Origin: Colwellia sp. 75C3
GTDB lineage: Bacteria; Pseudomonadota; Gammaproteobacteria; Enterobacterales; Alteromonadaceae
NCBI RefSeq assembly: GCF_002836255.1
Contig: NZ_PJAU01000059.1
Span: forward strand, 372,001-436,000
DNA length: 64,000 nt
Reading direction: 5' to 3'
Positions 56,546 to 64,000 of the stretch are shown piece after piece; the stretch's first letter is position 1; each line of letters begins with the position of its first letter. The notes under the pieces are model-generated. The model saw only the letters and a program-made list of their open reading frames with translations, had not been told where the DNA came from and made no database searches. The position numbers were made by a program, and so were the translations under genes.

Positions 56546-57445
56546 ATGATTAAGTTACGTGATTTAGAATATTTAACCGCCATCGATAAACACAAACACT
56601 TTGGTAAAGCAGCTCAATCTTGCTTTGTTAGTCAGCCGACGTTAAGTGGTCAGTTGATGAAACTGGAAGAACAATTATGTTTACAGCTAGTAGAACGTCA
56701 TCGCCGCAATGTTATGCTAACACCTGCTGGTGATCAGTTAGTCAAAGAAGCGCGTAAAGTATTACAAGCGGCAGGGCAGTTTGAATCTTGTGCTAAAGCC
56801 TTACTTGACCCTTTCGCCGGCGACTTACATCTAGGTTTAATTCCGACATTAGCACCGTATTTGTTGCCCCACATTATGGCAGATTTAAATACCACACTAC
56901 CTAATATCAATTTCTTTCTGCATGAGAATCAAACTAAAGTATTGTTGCAGCAATTGGATGAAGGAAAATTAGACGTATTAATTTTACCTTACCTTGAAGA
57001 CATGGATAAGTTTGAATCCTACCAATTGTTTGATGAGCCACTTATGCTGGCAACACCAAAAAGTCACCGACTTGCCGATAAAAAAGATTTATCACTCTCC
57101 GACTTACACGGTGAAAAAATTCTGACATTAGCTGACGGCCATTGTCTTAAAGATCAAACCATGGGTTATTGTTTCTCTGCTGGCGCTAAAGAAGACAATA
57201 GTTTTCAAGCGACAAGCTTAGAAACACTACGTCATATGGTGGCTAGTGGCATGGGCATTACCTTATTACCCGCGCTTGCTGCGCAAGGAAATTTAGCCAG
57301 TAACACGATTCATTACGGGAAATTTCAAGCGCCTGTGCCAGTGCGTGGTATTTCTTTGGTAATTAGACCTAATTACTCACGCATGCAATGTGTTAGATCC
57401 ATCGTTGCAAGCGTAAGAAAGTCTCTGGCTGATATCATTAGTTAG
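56546..57445 (+). CDS. oxyR: Hydrogen-peroxide regulator OxyR
   Basis: OxyR is a LysR-type regulator activated by a disulfide under peroxide stress. The N-terminal helix-turn-helix covers about 16-37 (KHFGKAAQSCFVSQPTLSGQL). The redox cysteines are Cys200 and Cys209 in GHCLKDQTMGYC, equivalent to E. coli Cys199 and Cys208. 299 residues. The start codon has no clear ribosome-binding site, and its leader is the end of inverted-repeat element B. The likely targets ahpC and ahpF lie 2.4 kb downstream, with an OxyR-type operator. Confidence 0.97.
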   Translation: MIKLRDLEYLTAIDKHKHFGKAAQSCFVSQPTLSGQLMKLEEQLCLQLVERHRRNVMLTPAGDQLVKEARKVLQAAGQFESCAKALLDPFAGDLHLGLIPTLAPYLLPHIMADLNTTLPNINFFLHENQTKVLLQQLDEGKLDVLILPYLEDMDKFESYQLFDEPLMLATPKSHRLADKKDLSLSDLHGEKILTLADGHCLKDQTMGYCFSAGAKEDNSFQATSLETLRHMVASGMGITLLPALAAQGNLASNTIHYGKFQAPVPVRGISLVIRPNYSRMQCVRSIVASVRKSLADIIS

Positions 57446-57491
57446 ACTTACTTTTAGTAGCTTAGGTAGTCATTAACTAAGCTAGCGTTCA

Positions 57492-57761
57492 ATATACCCG
57501 CTCCATTTGAAAATGCTCGTTTCAGGAAGTCTGAGCGATTCATAATCAAGGCACATTTTTTTATTAAGGGTTATTTCCTTAAAAAGAAATGTAACGCTGA
57601 ATATGATTTGCTCAGCCTTCCCCCAAAGGGTTGGTTTAGAAACGCTTTATGCTGCGTTATTGATTTTGAGAAGGGAGTTACCATTTTCTTCAATCAATGC
57701 CTTGCCTAAAAGTTTTTCTAATTCCAGCTGAATCATGTATTTTCAAGTGGAACGGGTATAT
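57492..57761. mobile_element. 270-bp miniature inverted-repeat element (copy C)
   Basis: Terminal inverted repeats of 25 bp (57492-57516 and 57737-57761) match at 22 of 25 positions and begin ATATACCCG. These ends closely resemble those of element A. The core at 57648-57669 equals that of element B. No protein is encoded. It lies between oxyR and rluE, which converge on it. Confidence 0.85.
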
Positions 57762-57812
57762 AACGTCTCTTATAAAATGAAGGAGAGCTCTCGGGTTTTA
57801 TTACTTGAGGCG

Positions 57813-58442
57813 TTAGCGGTTAATTGTGGTATCGAAGTTAGTGAGTGTTATAACATCACCGGCAATCATGCTATCGATATGAATGTCGCCAATTCGAACC
57901 CTTACCAGCCTTAATGTAGCGAAGCCCACAGCTGCAGTCATTTTTCTTATCTGTCGATTTTTTCCTTCACAGAGCGTGATAGAAACCCAGCTAGTTGGAC
58001 CATGTCTCGCATCTCTAATTTTACGGCCACGCGTGGGAAGTTGAGGTTCACTTTCTAGTTTGACAGCTTTGCAAGGCAGGGTGAGATAAGTCGAACCATT
58101 AACTGTAATTTCAACACCATTTTGTAGTAATAACATAGCTTCAGCAGTGATGGCACCATCAACTTGCACGTAGTACTCTTTTTCTATCGTTTTACTTCTT
58201 ACTTTGTAGCTAATCATACCGTCGGTCGTGAGTAATAATAAACCTTCGGAGTCGTGGTCTAATCGTCCTATTGCCATGGTTTTATCGGGAAAGTTAAAGA
58301 GCTCACCTATCAGATGTTTCTTCTTCCGTTTTTCAGGTAAAAACTGACTTAAAAAGCCATATGGCTTAAATATTTTAAAGTGCTGGTGAGTTTTCCTTGG
58401 CTCTGCGAGTTCTGTTAAACAGGTTTGGTTAGTAACCGACAT
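57813..58442 (-). CDS. 23S rRNA pseudouridine synthase RluE-like
   Basis: This is an RsuA/RluB/E/F-family pseudouridine synthase. The catalytic aspartate is in GRLDHDSEGLLLLTTDG (about 61-77), and the GKNRQIRKM motif is near 165. There is no N-terminal S4 domain, as in RluE, which modifies U2457 of 23S rRNA. 209 residues. Monocistronic. Confidence 0.9.
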   Translation of the reverse strand: MSVTNQTCLTELAEPRKTHQHFKIFKPYGFLSQFLPEKRKKKHLIGELFNFPDKTMAIGRLDHDSEGLLLLTTDGMISYKVRSKTIEKEYYVQVDGAITAEAMLLLQNGVEITVNGSTYLTLPCKAVKLESEPQLPTRGRKIRDARHGPTSWVSITLCEGKNRQIRKMTAAVGFATLRLVRVRIGDIHIDSMIAGDVITLTNFDTTINR

Positions 58443-58763
58443 GAATCATGGCCTTAAGTAAAATCTGAGTGCGAGCTAATTATACTGTTAGTCAGCGCTA
58501 GTTGCACTGAATCTACTCTATCCCCGGTGTAACGCATTTATCGTGAATGTTTATTGTTAGTACAAAGCGATTATCATTGGTCGTTTTTTATCGGATCGCT
58601 AGCTAAAATTATAGTGTGGGAATAGGTCTCATGCTTTACAGGCACTTATTTTTGCAAGGTTATAAAGGTTGTACTATAAAGGCTCTACGGCTATTGCTGA
58701 CGGTGTTGTTTTTACAATATCTGCTCTCTAAGAGCACAAAGTACTAAAATTTAAGGAAAATGA
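58443..58763. other. Intergenic region with a candidate promoter
   Basis: This 321-bp region has no supported gene. At 58652-58657 a TTGCAA -35 is followed after exactly 17 bp by a TATAAA -10 at 58675-58680, directed towards the solute-binding gene. Confidence 0.6.
58652..58680 (+). promoter_or_regulatory. Sigma-70-type promoter
   Basis: TTGCAA (58652-58657), a 17-bp spacer and TATAAA (58675-58680). The transcript would start near 58687, about 75 nt before the solute-binding gene. Confidence 0.6.
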
Positions 58764-59525
58764 ATGGCATACATAAAGAGTATTGTTATTACTTTAGCTT
58801 TTTTCAGTCATATACTCAGTGCTCAGCACATAACTATTGTTACTGAGAATTTACCTCCTTTTCAAATCGTGCAAAAAAACAAAGAAATAACGGGTCTGGC
58901 AACTGAGATAGTAAAGGAGATCTTTACTAGAGCCAGTTTTAGTCACAACATTGCAGTCATTGATTGGTCAATCGCCTACAAGCAGGCGTTAGAAACAAAG
59001 GATGTTTGCATTTATTCTATGGTACGCCTGCCCTTTCGCGAGTCTCAGTTTCAATGGGTGGGTCAAATTACCAGTGCTAGTACTTCTTTTTATTCATTGC
59101 GTGAAAAAAACATTGTTTTAAGTCATTTCGATGATGCGTTCAAGTATAGAGTCGCAGTAAATGAAAACTACGCATCACATCACTTTTTGCTAAAGAAAGG
59201 TTTTAAAAAGGATAAAAATTTATATGTACTGAAAAACTACAATGCGTTGTTAAAAATGCTCGAAGTAAGGAAAGACAGCATTGACTTAGTTTTACTGAAT
59301 GACGAGATCCTGATCAATAAAATTGACTCACCTAGTAAGATGAACAAATACCGTAAGCATCCAGTGATCCATGACTTTAGATTCGATTTTTACTTGGCGT
59401 GCAGTTTAAAAACTTCGACGGCTGTTGTACAGAGGTTGTCAACATCATTGCAGAGTATGAAAGCGGACAATACTCTGAAAAAATTAACACTGAAATGGCA
59501 GGCACGTTTAGTCAGTGGTCAATAG
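58764..59525 (+). CDS. Family 3 periplasmic solute-binding protein
   Basis: The protein has a signal peptide (about 1-20, HILSAQ). The SBP_bac_3 domain starts with ITIVTENLPPFQIVQKNKEITGLATEIVKEI (short of the full motif in places) and includes MVRLPFRESQFQWVGQI. 253 residues. No ABC permease or ATPase is adjacent, so it may be an orphan sensor-type or stand-alone binding protein. Ligand unknown. Confidence 0.75.
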   Translation: MAYIKSIVITLAFFSHILSAQHITIVTENLPPFQIVQKNKEITGLATEIVKEIFTRASFSHNIAVIDWSIAYKQALETKDVCIYSMVRLPFRESQFQWVGQITSASTSFYSLREKNIVLSHFDDAFKYRVAVNENYASHHFLLKKGFKKDKNLYVLKNYNALLKMLEVRKDSIDLVLLNDEILINKIDSPSKMNKYRKHPVIHDFRFDFYLACSLKTSTAVVQRLSTSLQSMKADNTLKKLTLKWQARLVSGQ

Positions 59526-59717
59526 AATTAACTAATAACCCTAGCAGGTTATAGGTTTTCTCTAAGGTTTGAACTACAGCGCTATCAAAGGCAATAGCGA
59601 TACACAATATCATGCAATCTGCCCAATTAGCTGCAATAGCTAATATCTTTTTTGTGGCTTGAGTTCATAAAATATCAATCTATCTTTATACCATTTCACC
59701 TACCGAATCATCTAGTG

Positions 59718-59754
59718 ATAGCTTTTACCTATCAAGGTTATAATTACTATCGAT
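59718..59754 (+). promoter_or_regulatory. OxyR operator upstream of ahpC
   Basis: The first half-site ATAGCTTTTACCTAT (59718-59732) matches the OxyR consensus ATAGNTNNNANCTAT at every defined position. After 7 bp a second half-site (59740-59754) matches all but two. A TTATAC -35 (59754-59759) and a TATTAT -10 (59778-59783, 18-bp spacer) follow directly. The ahpC start is 101 bp downstream. Confidence 0.85.
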
Positions 59755-59854
59755 TATACTAATTTAAGCTCTGGCTCTATTATTATCCCGTCTTCAACGA
59801 AACAGCTTTAACGTTTCAAACACAGTTACCAATAACATTTAACGGGAGTTCATC

Positions 59855-60424
59855 ATGAACCAATCAATTATCAATACTAAATTATTACCTTTTAACGCCA
59901 CTGCTTTTCACAACGGCGAATTTGTTGAATTAAGCGAAAAAGATCTTGCTGATAAATGGTCAGTAGTTTTCTTCTACCCAGCTGATTTCACTTTTGTTTG
60001 TCCTACCGAATTAGGTGACATGGCAGATCATTATGACGAATTACAAAAAATGGGTGTTGAAGTGTACTCAGTATCAACAGATACCCACTTTACTCATAAA
60101 GCATGGCACGACAATTCAGATACCATTAACAAAATCAAATACCCGATGATTGGTGACCCAACTGGCGCAATTACCCGTAACTTCGGTGTCATGATCGAAG
60201 AAGCTGGTTTAGCACTTCGTGGCACATTTGTTATTAACCCAGAGGGTGAAGTAAAGATTGCTGAAGTACATGACTTAGGTATAGGCCGAAGCGCAGCTGA
60301 GTTACTACGTAAAGTTAAAGCAGCGCAATATGTAGCAGAGCACGACGGTGAAGTTTGTCCAGCAGCATGGCAGCCAGGTGCAGAGACCCTAGCTCCATCA
60401 CTAGATCTAGTAGGAAAAATCTAA
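59855..60424 (+). CDS. ahpC: Alkyl hydroperoxide reductase subunit C
   Basis: AhpC is a typical two-cysteine peroxiredoxin that reduces H2O2 and organic peroxides. The peroxidatic Cys49 is in [11 protein letters not shown], and the resolving Cys168 is in [11 protein letters not shown]. The 189 residues match the E. coli type. An OxyR-type operator lies just upstream, and ahpF, its reductase, follows 257 bp downstream. The ATG is preceded by an ACGGGAG ribosome-binding site. Confidence 0.98.
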   Translation: MNQSIINTKLLPFNATAFHNGEFVELSEKDLADKWSVVFFYPADFTFVCPTELGDMADHYDELQKMGVEVYSVSTDTHFTHKAWHDNSDTINKIKYPMIGDPTGAITRNFGVMIEEAGLALRGTFVINPEGEVKIAEVHDLGIGRSAAELLRKVKAAQYVAEHDGEVCPAAWQPGAETLAPSLDLVGKI

Positions 60425-60681
60425 GTTAAGATTAGTTAAGTTTTCCTTAGGTTTATTTAACTACCACCTACTTTTTGTTGCTCGGAAATCACATAGATAA
60501 GCCTATGCTCATTCCTCGCGCCTCAAGTAGGAGGCATTTAATTTAAGCCTAAAGTCAAACTTAGGATTACAGCAGTGAATTAACAATGTTGTTGTGATCC
60601 TTATTTAAAGCAGTTCCTTTCCCTTTTTACTTTCCGAATGAAAGCTTTTCCAGTTCTCATCAATTTTCAGCAGAGGTCATT
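60425..60681. other. Spacer between ahpC and ahpF
   Basis: CCTACTT near 60464 can pair with AAGTAGG near 60525, with ATAG and CTAT inside the loop. It may be a processing or attenuating hairpin that lowers ahpF relative to ahpC. No T-run follows. Confidence 0.4.
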
Positions 60682-62253
60682 ATGTTAGACACAAATTTAC
60701 AAGCACAATTAAAAGGTTATTTAGATAACTTAAAAACACCAGTCGAGCTAATCACTTTTACTGATGAAAGTCCTAAGGCAAAAGAACTTAACCAATTAGT
60801 CACTCAAATTGCTGCGTTATCACCGCTAGTCACTGCCATCGATGGCAATAACACCGAGCAAGCATCGGCCGAGCGAGTACCATCCATGTTGGTGCGTAGT
60901 GTGGCGAGTAATAGTGAAATGCGCTTTGCTGGCTTACCAATGGGGCATGAATTTACCTCGTTAGTGATGGCGTTATTACACAGTGGCTCACATCCATTAA
61001 AAATTGATGCTGAGCAAATAGAACAAGTACGTAACCTTCAAGGTGACTTTGTCTTTGAAACCTATATATCGCTAAGCTGCCAGAATTGTCCTGATGTGGT
61101 GCAAGCGTTAAATATGATGGCAGCCATTAACCCAAATATAAAACACACAATGATTGATGGTTCGTTATTTCAAACGGAAGTCTTTGATCGTGATGTCATG
61201 GCTGTACCGAGTGTTTATTTAAATGGAGAGTCATTTAGCCAAGGCCGTGTTTCATTAACGGATATTTTAAATAAAGTCGACAAAAATGCCGGCGCTCGTC
61301 AAAGTAAAGCATTAGAGAATAAAGAAACTTATGACTTTTTAGTGGTGGGTGGTGGGCCAGCTGGCGCAGCAGCAGCAATTTATGCGGCACGAAAAGGTAT
61401 TAGTACTGGCTTGGTCGCAGACCGATTTGGCGGACAAGTTAGCGATACCATGGCTATTGAGAATTTTATTTCGGTCAAAGCCACTCAAGGACCCAAACTG
61501 GTTGCTAGTTTAGAAGAGCATGTTCGTGAATATGATGTTGATATCATGAACAGCAATAAAGCCAGCAAAGTGCAGCGTAATGATAAAACCGGTTTAATTG
61601 AAGTTAGTCTCGAAAATGGAGCAATGCTGAAAAGTAAATCGGTAGTGTTAGCAACAGGGGCGCGCTGGCGTGAAATGAATGTACCAGGTGAGCAAGAGTA
61701 TCGCGGTAAAGGTGTTGCCTATTGTCCTCATTGTGATGGACCGTTATTTAAAGGCAAGCCGGTAGCTGTTATTGGCGGTGGTAATTCAGGTATCGAAGCG
61801 GCCATTGATTTAGCGGGTATTGTTGAGCACGTAACCGTTTTAGAATTTGCTGATACGCTGCGCGCTGATGACGTTTTAGTGAGAAAAGCTAATTCATTAC
61901 CTAATGTCACTATTATTACTAATGCCCAAACAACTGAAGTACTAGGTGATGGTAAACGCGTGACTAGTTTGAGCTACATTGACCGAGCCAGTGGTGAGAA
62001 TCATGCATTAGCATTAGCCGGTATTTTTGTACAAATAGGTTTGATGCCGAACAGTGAGTTTTTACAAGGTGATATCGAGTTAACTAATCGTGGTGAAATT
62101 ATTGTAGGCAGTAAAGGTGAAACATCCGTTGCTGGTGTGTATGCGGCAGGTGATGTCACTGATAGCCCGTTTAAGCAAATAATCATTGCTATGGGCAGTG
62201 GCGCCAATGCCGCCTTAGGTGCTTTTGATTATCTTATTCGCCAAGATGCCTAG
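60682..62253 (+). CDS. ahpF: Alkyl hydroperoxide reductase subunit F
   Basis: AhpF is a flavoprotein passing NADH electrons to AhpC. The N-terminal thioredoxin-like domain has Cys133 and Cys136 (SCQNCPD). The FAD motif is [11 protein letters not shown] near 221-231, and the redox pair Cys348/Cys351 (YCPHCDG) follows. The NADH motif is [10 protein letters not shown]. 523 residues, close to E. coli (521). It probably shares the ahpC promoter. Confidence 0.98.
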   Translation: MLDTNLQAQLKGYLDNLKTPVELITFTDESPKAKELNQLVTQIAALSPLVTAIDGNNTEQASAERVPSMLVRSVASNSEMRFAGLPMGHEFTSLVMALLHSGSHPLKIDAEQIEQVRNLQGDFVFETYISLSCQNCPDVVQALNMMAAINPNIKHTMIDGSLFQTEVFDRDVMAVPSVYLNGESFSQGRVSLTDILNKVDKNAGARQSKALENKETYDFLVVGGGPAGAAAAIYAARKGISTGLVADRFGGQVSDTMAIENFISVKATQGPKLVASLEEHVREYDVDIMNSNKASKVQRNDKTGLIEVSLENGAMLKSKSVVLATGARWREMNVPGEQEYRGKGVAYCPHCDGPLFKGKPVAVIGGGNSGIEAAIDLAGIVEHVTVLEFADTLRADDVLVRKANSLPNVTIITNAQTTEVLGDGKRVTSLSYIDRASGENHALALAGIFVQIGLMPNSEFLQGDIELTNRGEIIVGSKGETSVAGVYAAGDVTDSPFKQIIIAMGSGANAALGAFDYLIRQDA

Positions 62254-62290
62254 CAGAGGCTTGGTGGTAAGTTGATAGTAATAATGAAAA

Positions 62291-62325
62291 AAGTAAGCCG
62301 CTTAAAACTTAGTATTTAAGCGGCT
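62291..62325 (-). terminator. Terminator between ahpF and the sensor kinase
   Basis: AGCCGCTTAAA (62296-62306) pairs perfectly with TTTAAGCGGCT (62315-62325). On the minus strand the stem is followed by TTACTTTTTT, so it mainly ends the kinase gene transcript. Confidence 0.75.
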
Positions 62326-62345
62326 AATCATTACTTAGTGAGTAT

Positions 62346-64000
62346 TTATTTGGTTACTTCAAGTAAGCAGTTCGTTAATTGTTCAATATTAATGGGTTTG
62401 GCAAGGTGCTTAGTAAAACCTACCGACAGTGCTTTGTCTTTACTGCGCGTATCAACATCAGCCGTTAAGGCAAAAATAGGTAAATCAGCATATTTAGACA
62501 TTGCCCTTATTTGTTGTGTCGCTTGATAACCATCTAACACTGGCATCTGACAGTCCATCAAAATGACGTCTACCGGTTCTTTTTGTAAATGATCTATAGC
62601 CAATTGACCATTCTCAACAATAACAGCATCAATGCCTAACTTAGTTAATACAATACGAATAAGCTTTTGATTAATACGGTTGTCTTCAGCCACTAAGACC
62701 TTTAAGTCTGAAAGATCCTGGCTAACAAGGTTTGACTTGTCTGCGGAAGAAGTCTTAATTGGTGCCTCTTTTTCATTGTTGTTTACTATCTGTCGAAATG
62801 AATCACTTTGGCTAGCCGAAGTTTTAGGCTTAGTCCTGGTGAGTGGTAACCAACAAGTAAATATAAAGCTAGTGCCAGCGCCTTCTTTACTTTCTATAGT
62901 GATGTCTCCAGCCATTAATAGACTAAGTCTTTTTGCAATGGTTAACCCTAAACCGGTACCACCAAAATCACGAGAAGTTGAGGTGTCGGCTTGTGTGAAA
63001 GGGTTAAAGAGCTTATCTATTTTGTCCTTTGAAATTCCAATACCGGTATCTTTTACCTTAATAGCGATATGCGCTTTATTATCTGTAACTTTAACCAAGT
63101 CTGCTGTTATTGAAACACCACCACTTTGGGTGAACTTCATCGCATTACCACATAAATTCATTAATATTTGTTCAATACGTGTTTGGTCGCCAAGAAAATT
63201 AACGGCAGTAGGGAGATTGTCCTTCAAGCGCCAAGAGAGTTCTTTATTGCTAGCCTCTGCTTCAAATAAACTATAAATACGCTGTAACACCAAGTGCATA
63301 TCAAATGCTTCATTGGTGAGAAGTAACTTTTCGGATTCAATTTTTGATATATCAAGAATGTTATTTACTATATGCAGTAATAAGTCTGATGAAACATCAA
63401 TATGTTGCAGATAGGATTTAATTTCATCCATATTGCTGGACACTTTAGCCAATTGAGCAAAACCAATCACTGAATTCATCGGGGTTCTTATTTCATGGCT
63501 CATATTCGCTAAAAATTGGCTTTTCGCTTTGTTGGCATAATTAGCTTCTTCCATTGCCTCATTAAGAGACTTAGTGCGTCGGCTAACTAGGCTGTTTAAC
63601 TGTAACTGCCTATTATTCATCAATAAAAGCGACGTGATTATCGTAATGGCAATGACGACCAGTAATAAGAAAAATCGTAAAAAATTCTGATGTTGTTGGC
63701 GAGTCAAATAACTTTCGTTAGCAAATAAATGAATGGTCCATTTCTGTCCAGCGACATTAAAATCATGACTAAAATGCCTATTTGAATCTTTTAAAGTTGA
63801 CTCATGAGTGTCGTTATGAGAAATGGCATTAGATAAGAACCACTGCTTTTTATTGTGTTCAAACACCTCATAATAAAATAAGTTTTCTTGAGAATCACTG
63901 ATGGCATTACGGATCATTTTTTCCGCTAGATATACACCCGTGGCAAAACCAATTAATTTTTTATCCGTCGTTTTTTTAGCGTCAATGGTTTGTTCAAATA
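62346..64000 (-). CDS. Hybrid sensor histidine kinase (5' end outside window)
   Basis: The frame runs open to the window edge, so the first ATG at 63917 is internal. The visible part begins with a sensor region (GFATGVYLAEKMIR, CHASE-like) and a transmembrane helix (LRFFLLLVVIAITIITSLLLM). Then come the H-box histidine in FLANMSHEIRTPMNSVIG, the N and G boxes (CGNAMKFTQSGG; KDTGIGISKDKI; GGTGLGLTIAKRL) and a C-terminal receiver domain with the phosphoryl aspartate in VILMDCQMPVLDG. No output domain or cognate regulator is visible. Confidence 0.93.
   Translation of the reverse strand, partial: FEQTIDAKKTTDKKLIGFATGVYLAEKMIRNAISDSQENLFYYEVFEHNKKQWFLSNAISHNDTHESTLKDSNRHFSHDFNVAGQKWTIHLFANESYLTRQQHQNFLRFFLLLVVIAITIITSLLLMNNRQLQLNSLVSRRTKSLNEAMEEANYANKAKSQFLANMSHEIRTPMNSVIGFAQLAKVSSNMDEIKSYLQHIDVSSDLLLHIVNNILDISKIESEKLLLTNEAFDMHLVLQRIYSLFEAEASNKELSWRLKDNLPTAVNFLGDQTRIEQILMNLCGNAMKFTQSGGVSITADLVKVTDNKAHIAIKVKDTGIGISKDKIDKLFNPFTQADTSTSRDFGGTGLGLTIAKRLSLLMAGDITIESKEGAGTSFIFTCWLPLTRTKPKTSASQSDSFRQIVNNNEKEAPIKTSSADKSNLVSQDLSDLKVLVAEDNRINQKLIRIVLTKLGIDAVIVENGQLAIDHLQKEPVDVILMDCQMPVLDGYQATQQIRAMSKYADLPIFALTADVDTRSKDKALSVGFTKHLAKPINIEQLTNCLLEVTK

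Noticed and set aside
62680..63276. 198-codon plus-strand frame inside the sensor kinase
   Set aside because: Antisense to a well-conserved kinase and receiver sequence, with no recognisable product.

Overview
The window looks like chromosome of a marine, AT-rich gammaproteobacterium of the Alteromonadales, most likely Colwellia or a close relative. This is inferred from gene content and protein similarity recalled from memory, not from a search. The AT-rich codon use, a str operon running directly into epmA, a PEP-CTERM protein, a complete nos cluster, an acrylate-detoxification pair and small inverted-repeat elements all fit a cold, oxygen-variable marine lifestyle.

Layout: 1-7.7 kb holds the 3' two thirds of rpoC, then rpsL, rpsG, fusA and tuf (transcription and translation core), followed by epmA. 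A lipoprotein gene and about 780 bp without a convincing gene follow; the latter contains a GC-rich, foldable block. 10.7-15.2 kb is the sulfate-assimilation operon cysJIH. 15.2-20.2 kb holds envelope genes (lytic transglycosylase, PEP-CTERM protein, outer-membrane barrel, DUF2333), a 313-bp inverted-repeat element, a copper chaperone and an enoyl-CoA isomerase-like gene. 20.2-22.2 kb is a phage-shock (psp) operon with an added first gene, no pspB, and a recognisable sigma-54 promoter with two tandem palindromes upstream. 22.3-24.7 kb is an acuR-acuI pair, with one operator before each gene, plus a nitroreductase. 24.8-30.2 kb carries murB-birA-coaX, mtnN, a CbiB-like gene and a TRIC-type channel. 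30.2-33.9 kb holds assorted envelope and regulatory genes, including rraB and a TraB/GumN protein.

34.0-43.5 kb is the nitrous oxide reductase cluster nosR-nosZ // nosDFYL on the minus strand. It is split by an oppositely oriented periplasmic-binding-like gene and three palindromic repeats, with an FNR-type site before nosR. 43.7-54.0 kb holds tyrS, a chemoreceptor with a duplicated sensor region, an M23 endopeptidase with anmK, an NhaC-type antiporter and an isoaspartyl peptidase. At 54.1 kb a perfect FNR box precedes a 41-residue membrane peptide. 54.5-62.3 kb is an oxidative-stress neighbourhood: oxyR, and ahpC with an OxyR-type operator, then ahpF. It is interrupted by two more inverted-repeat elements and by a lipoprotein gene whose first 29 codons are a degenerate copy of the oxyR start. 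The window ends inside a hybrid sensor kinase.

The most interesting material is the non-coding and boundary structure: the miniature element family with a shared core, the oxyR-start/lipoprotein fusion, the psp promoter and its operon, the twin acuR operators, and the FNR-box small protein. I found no tRNA, rRNA, CRISPR array, transposase or prophage.
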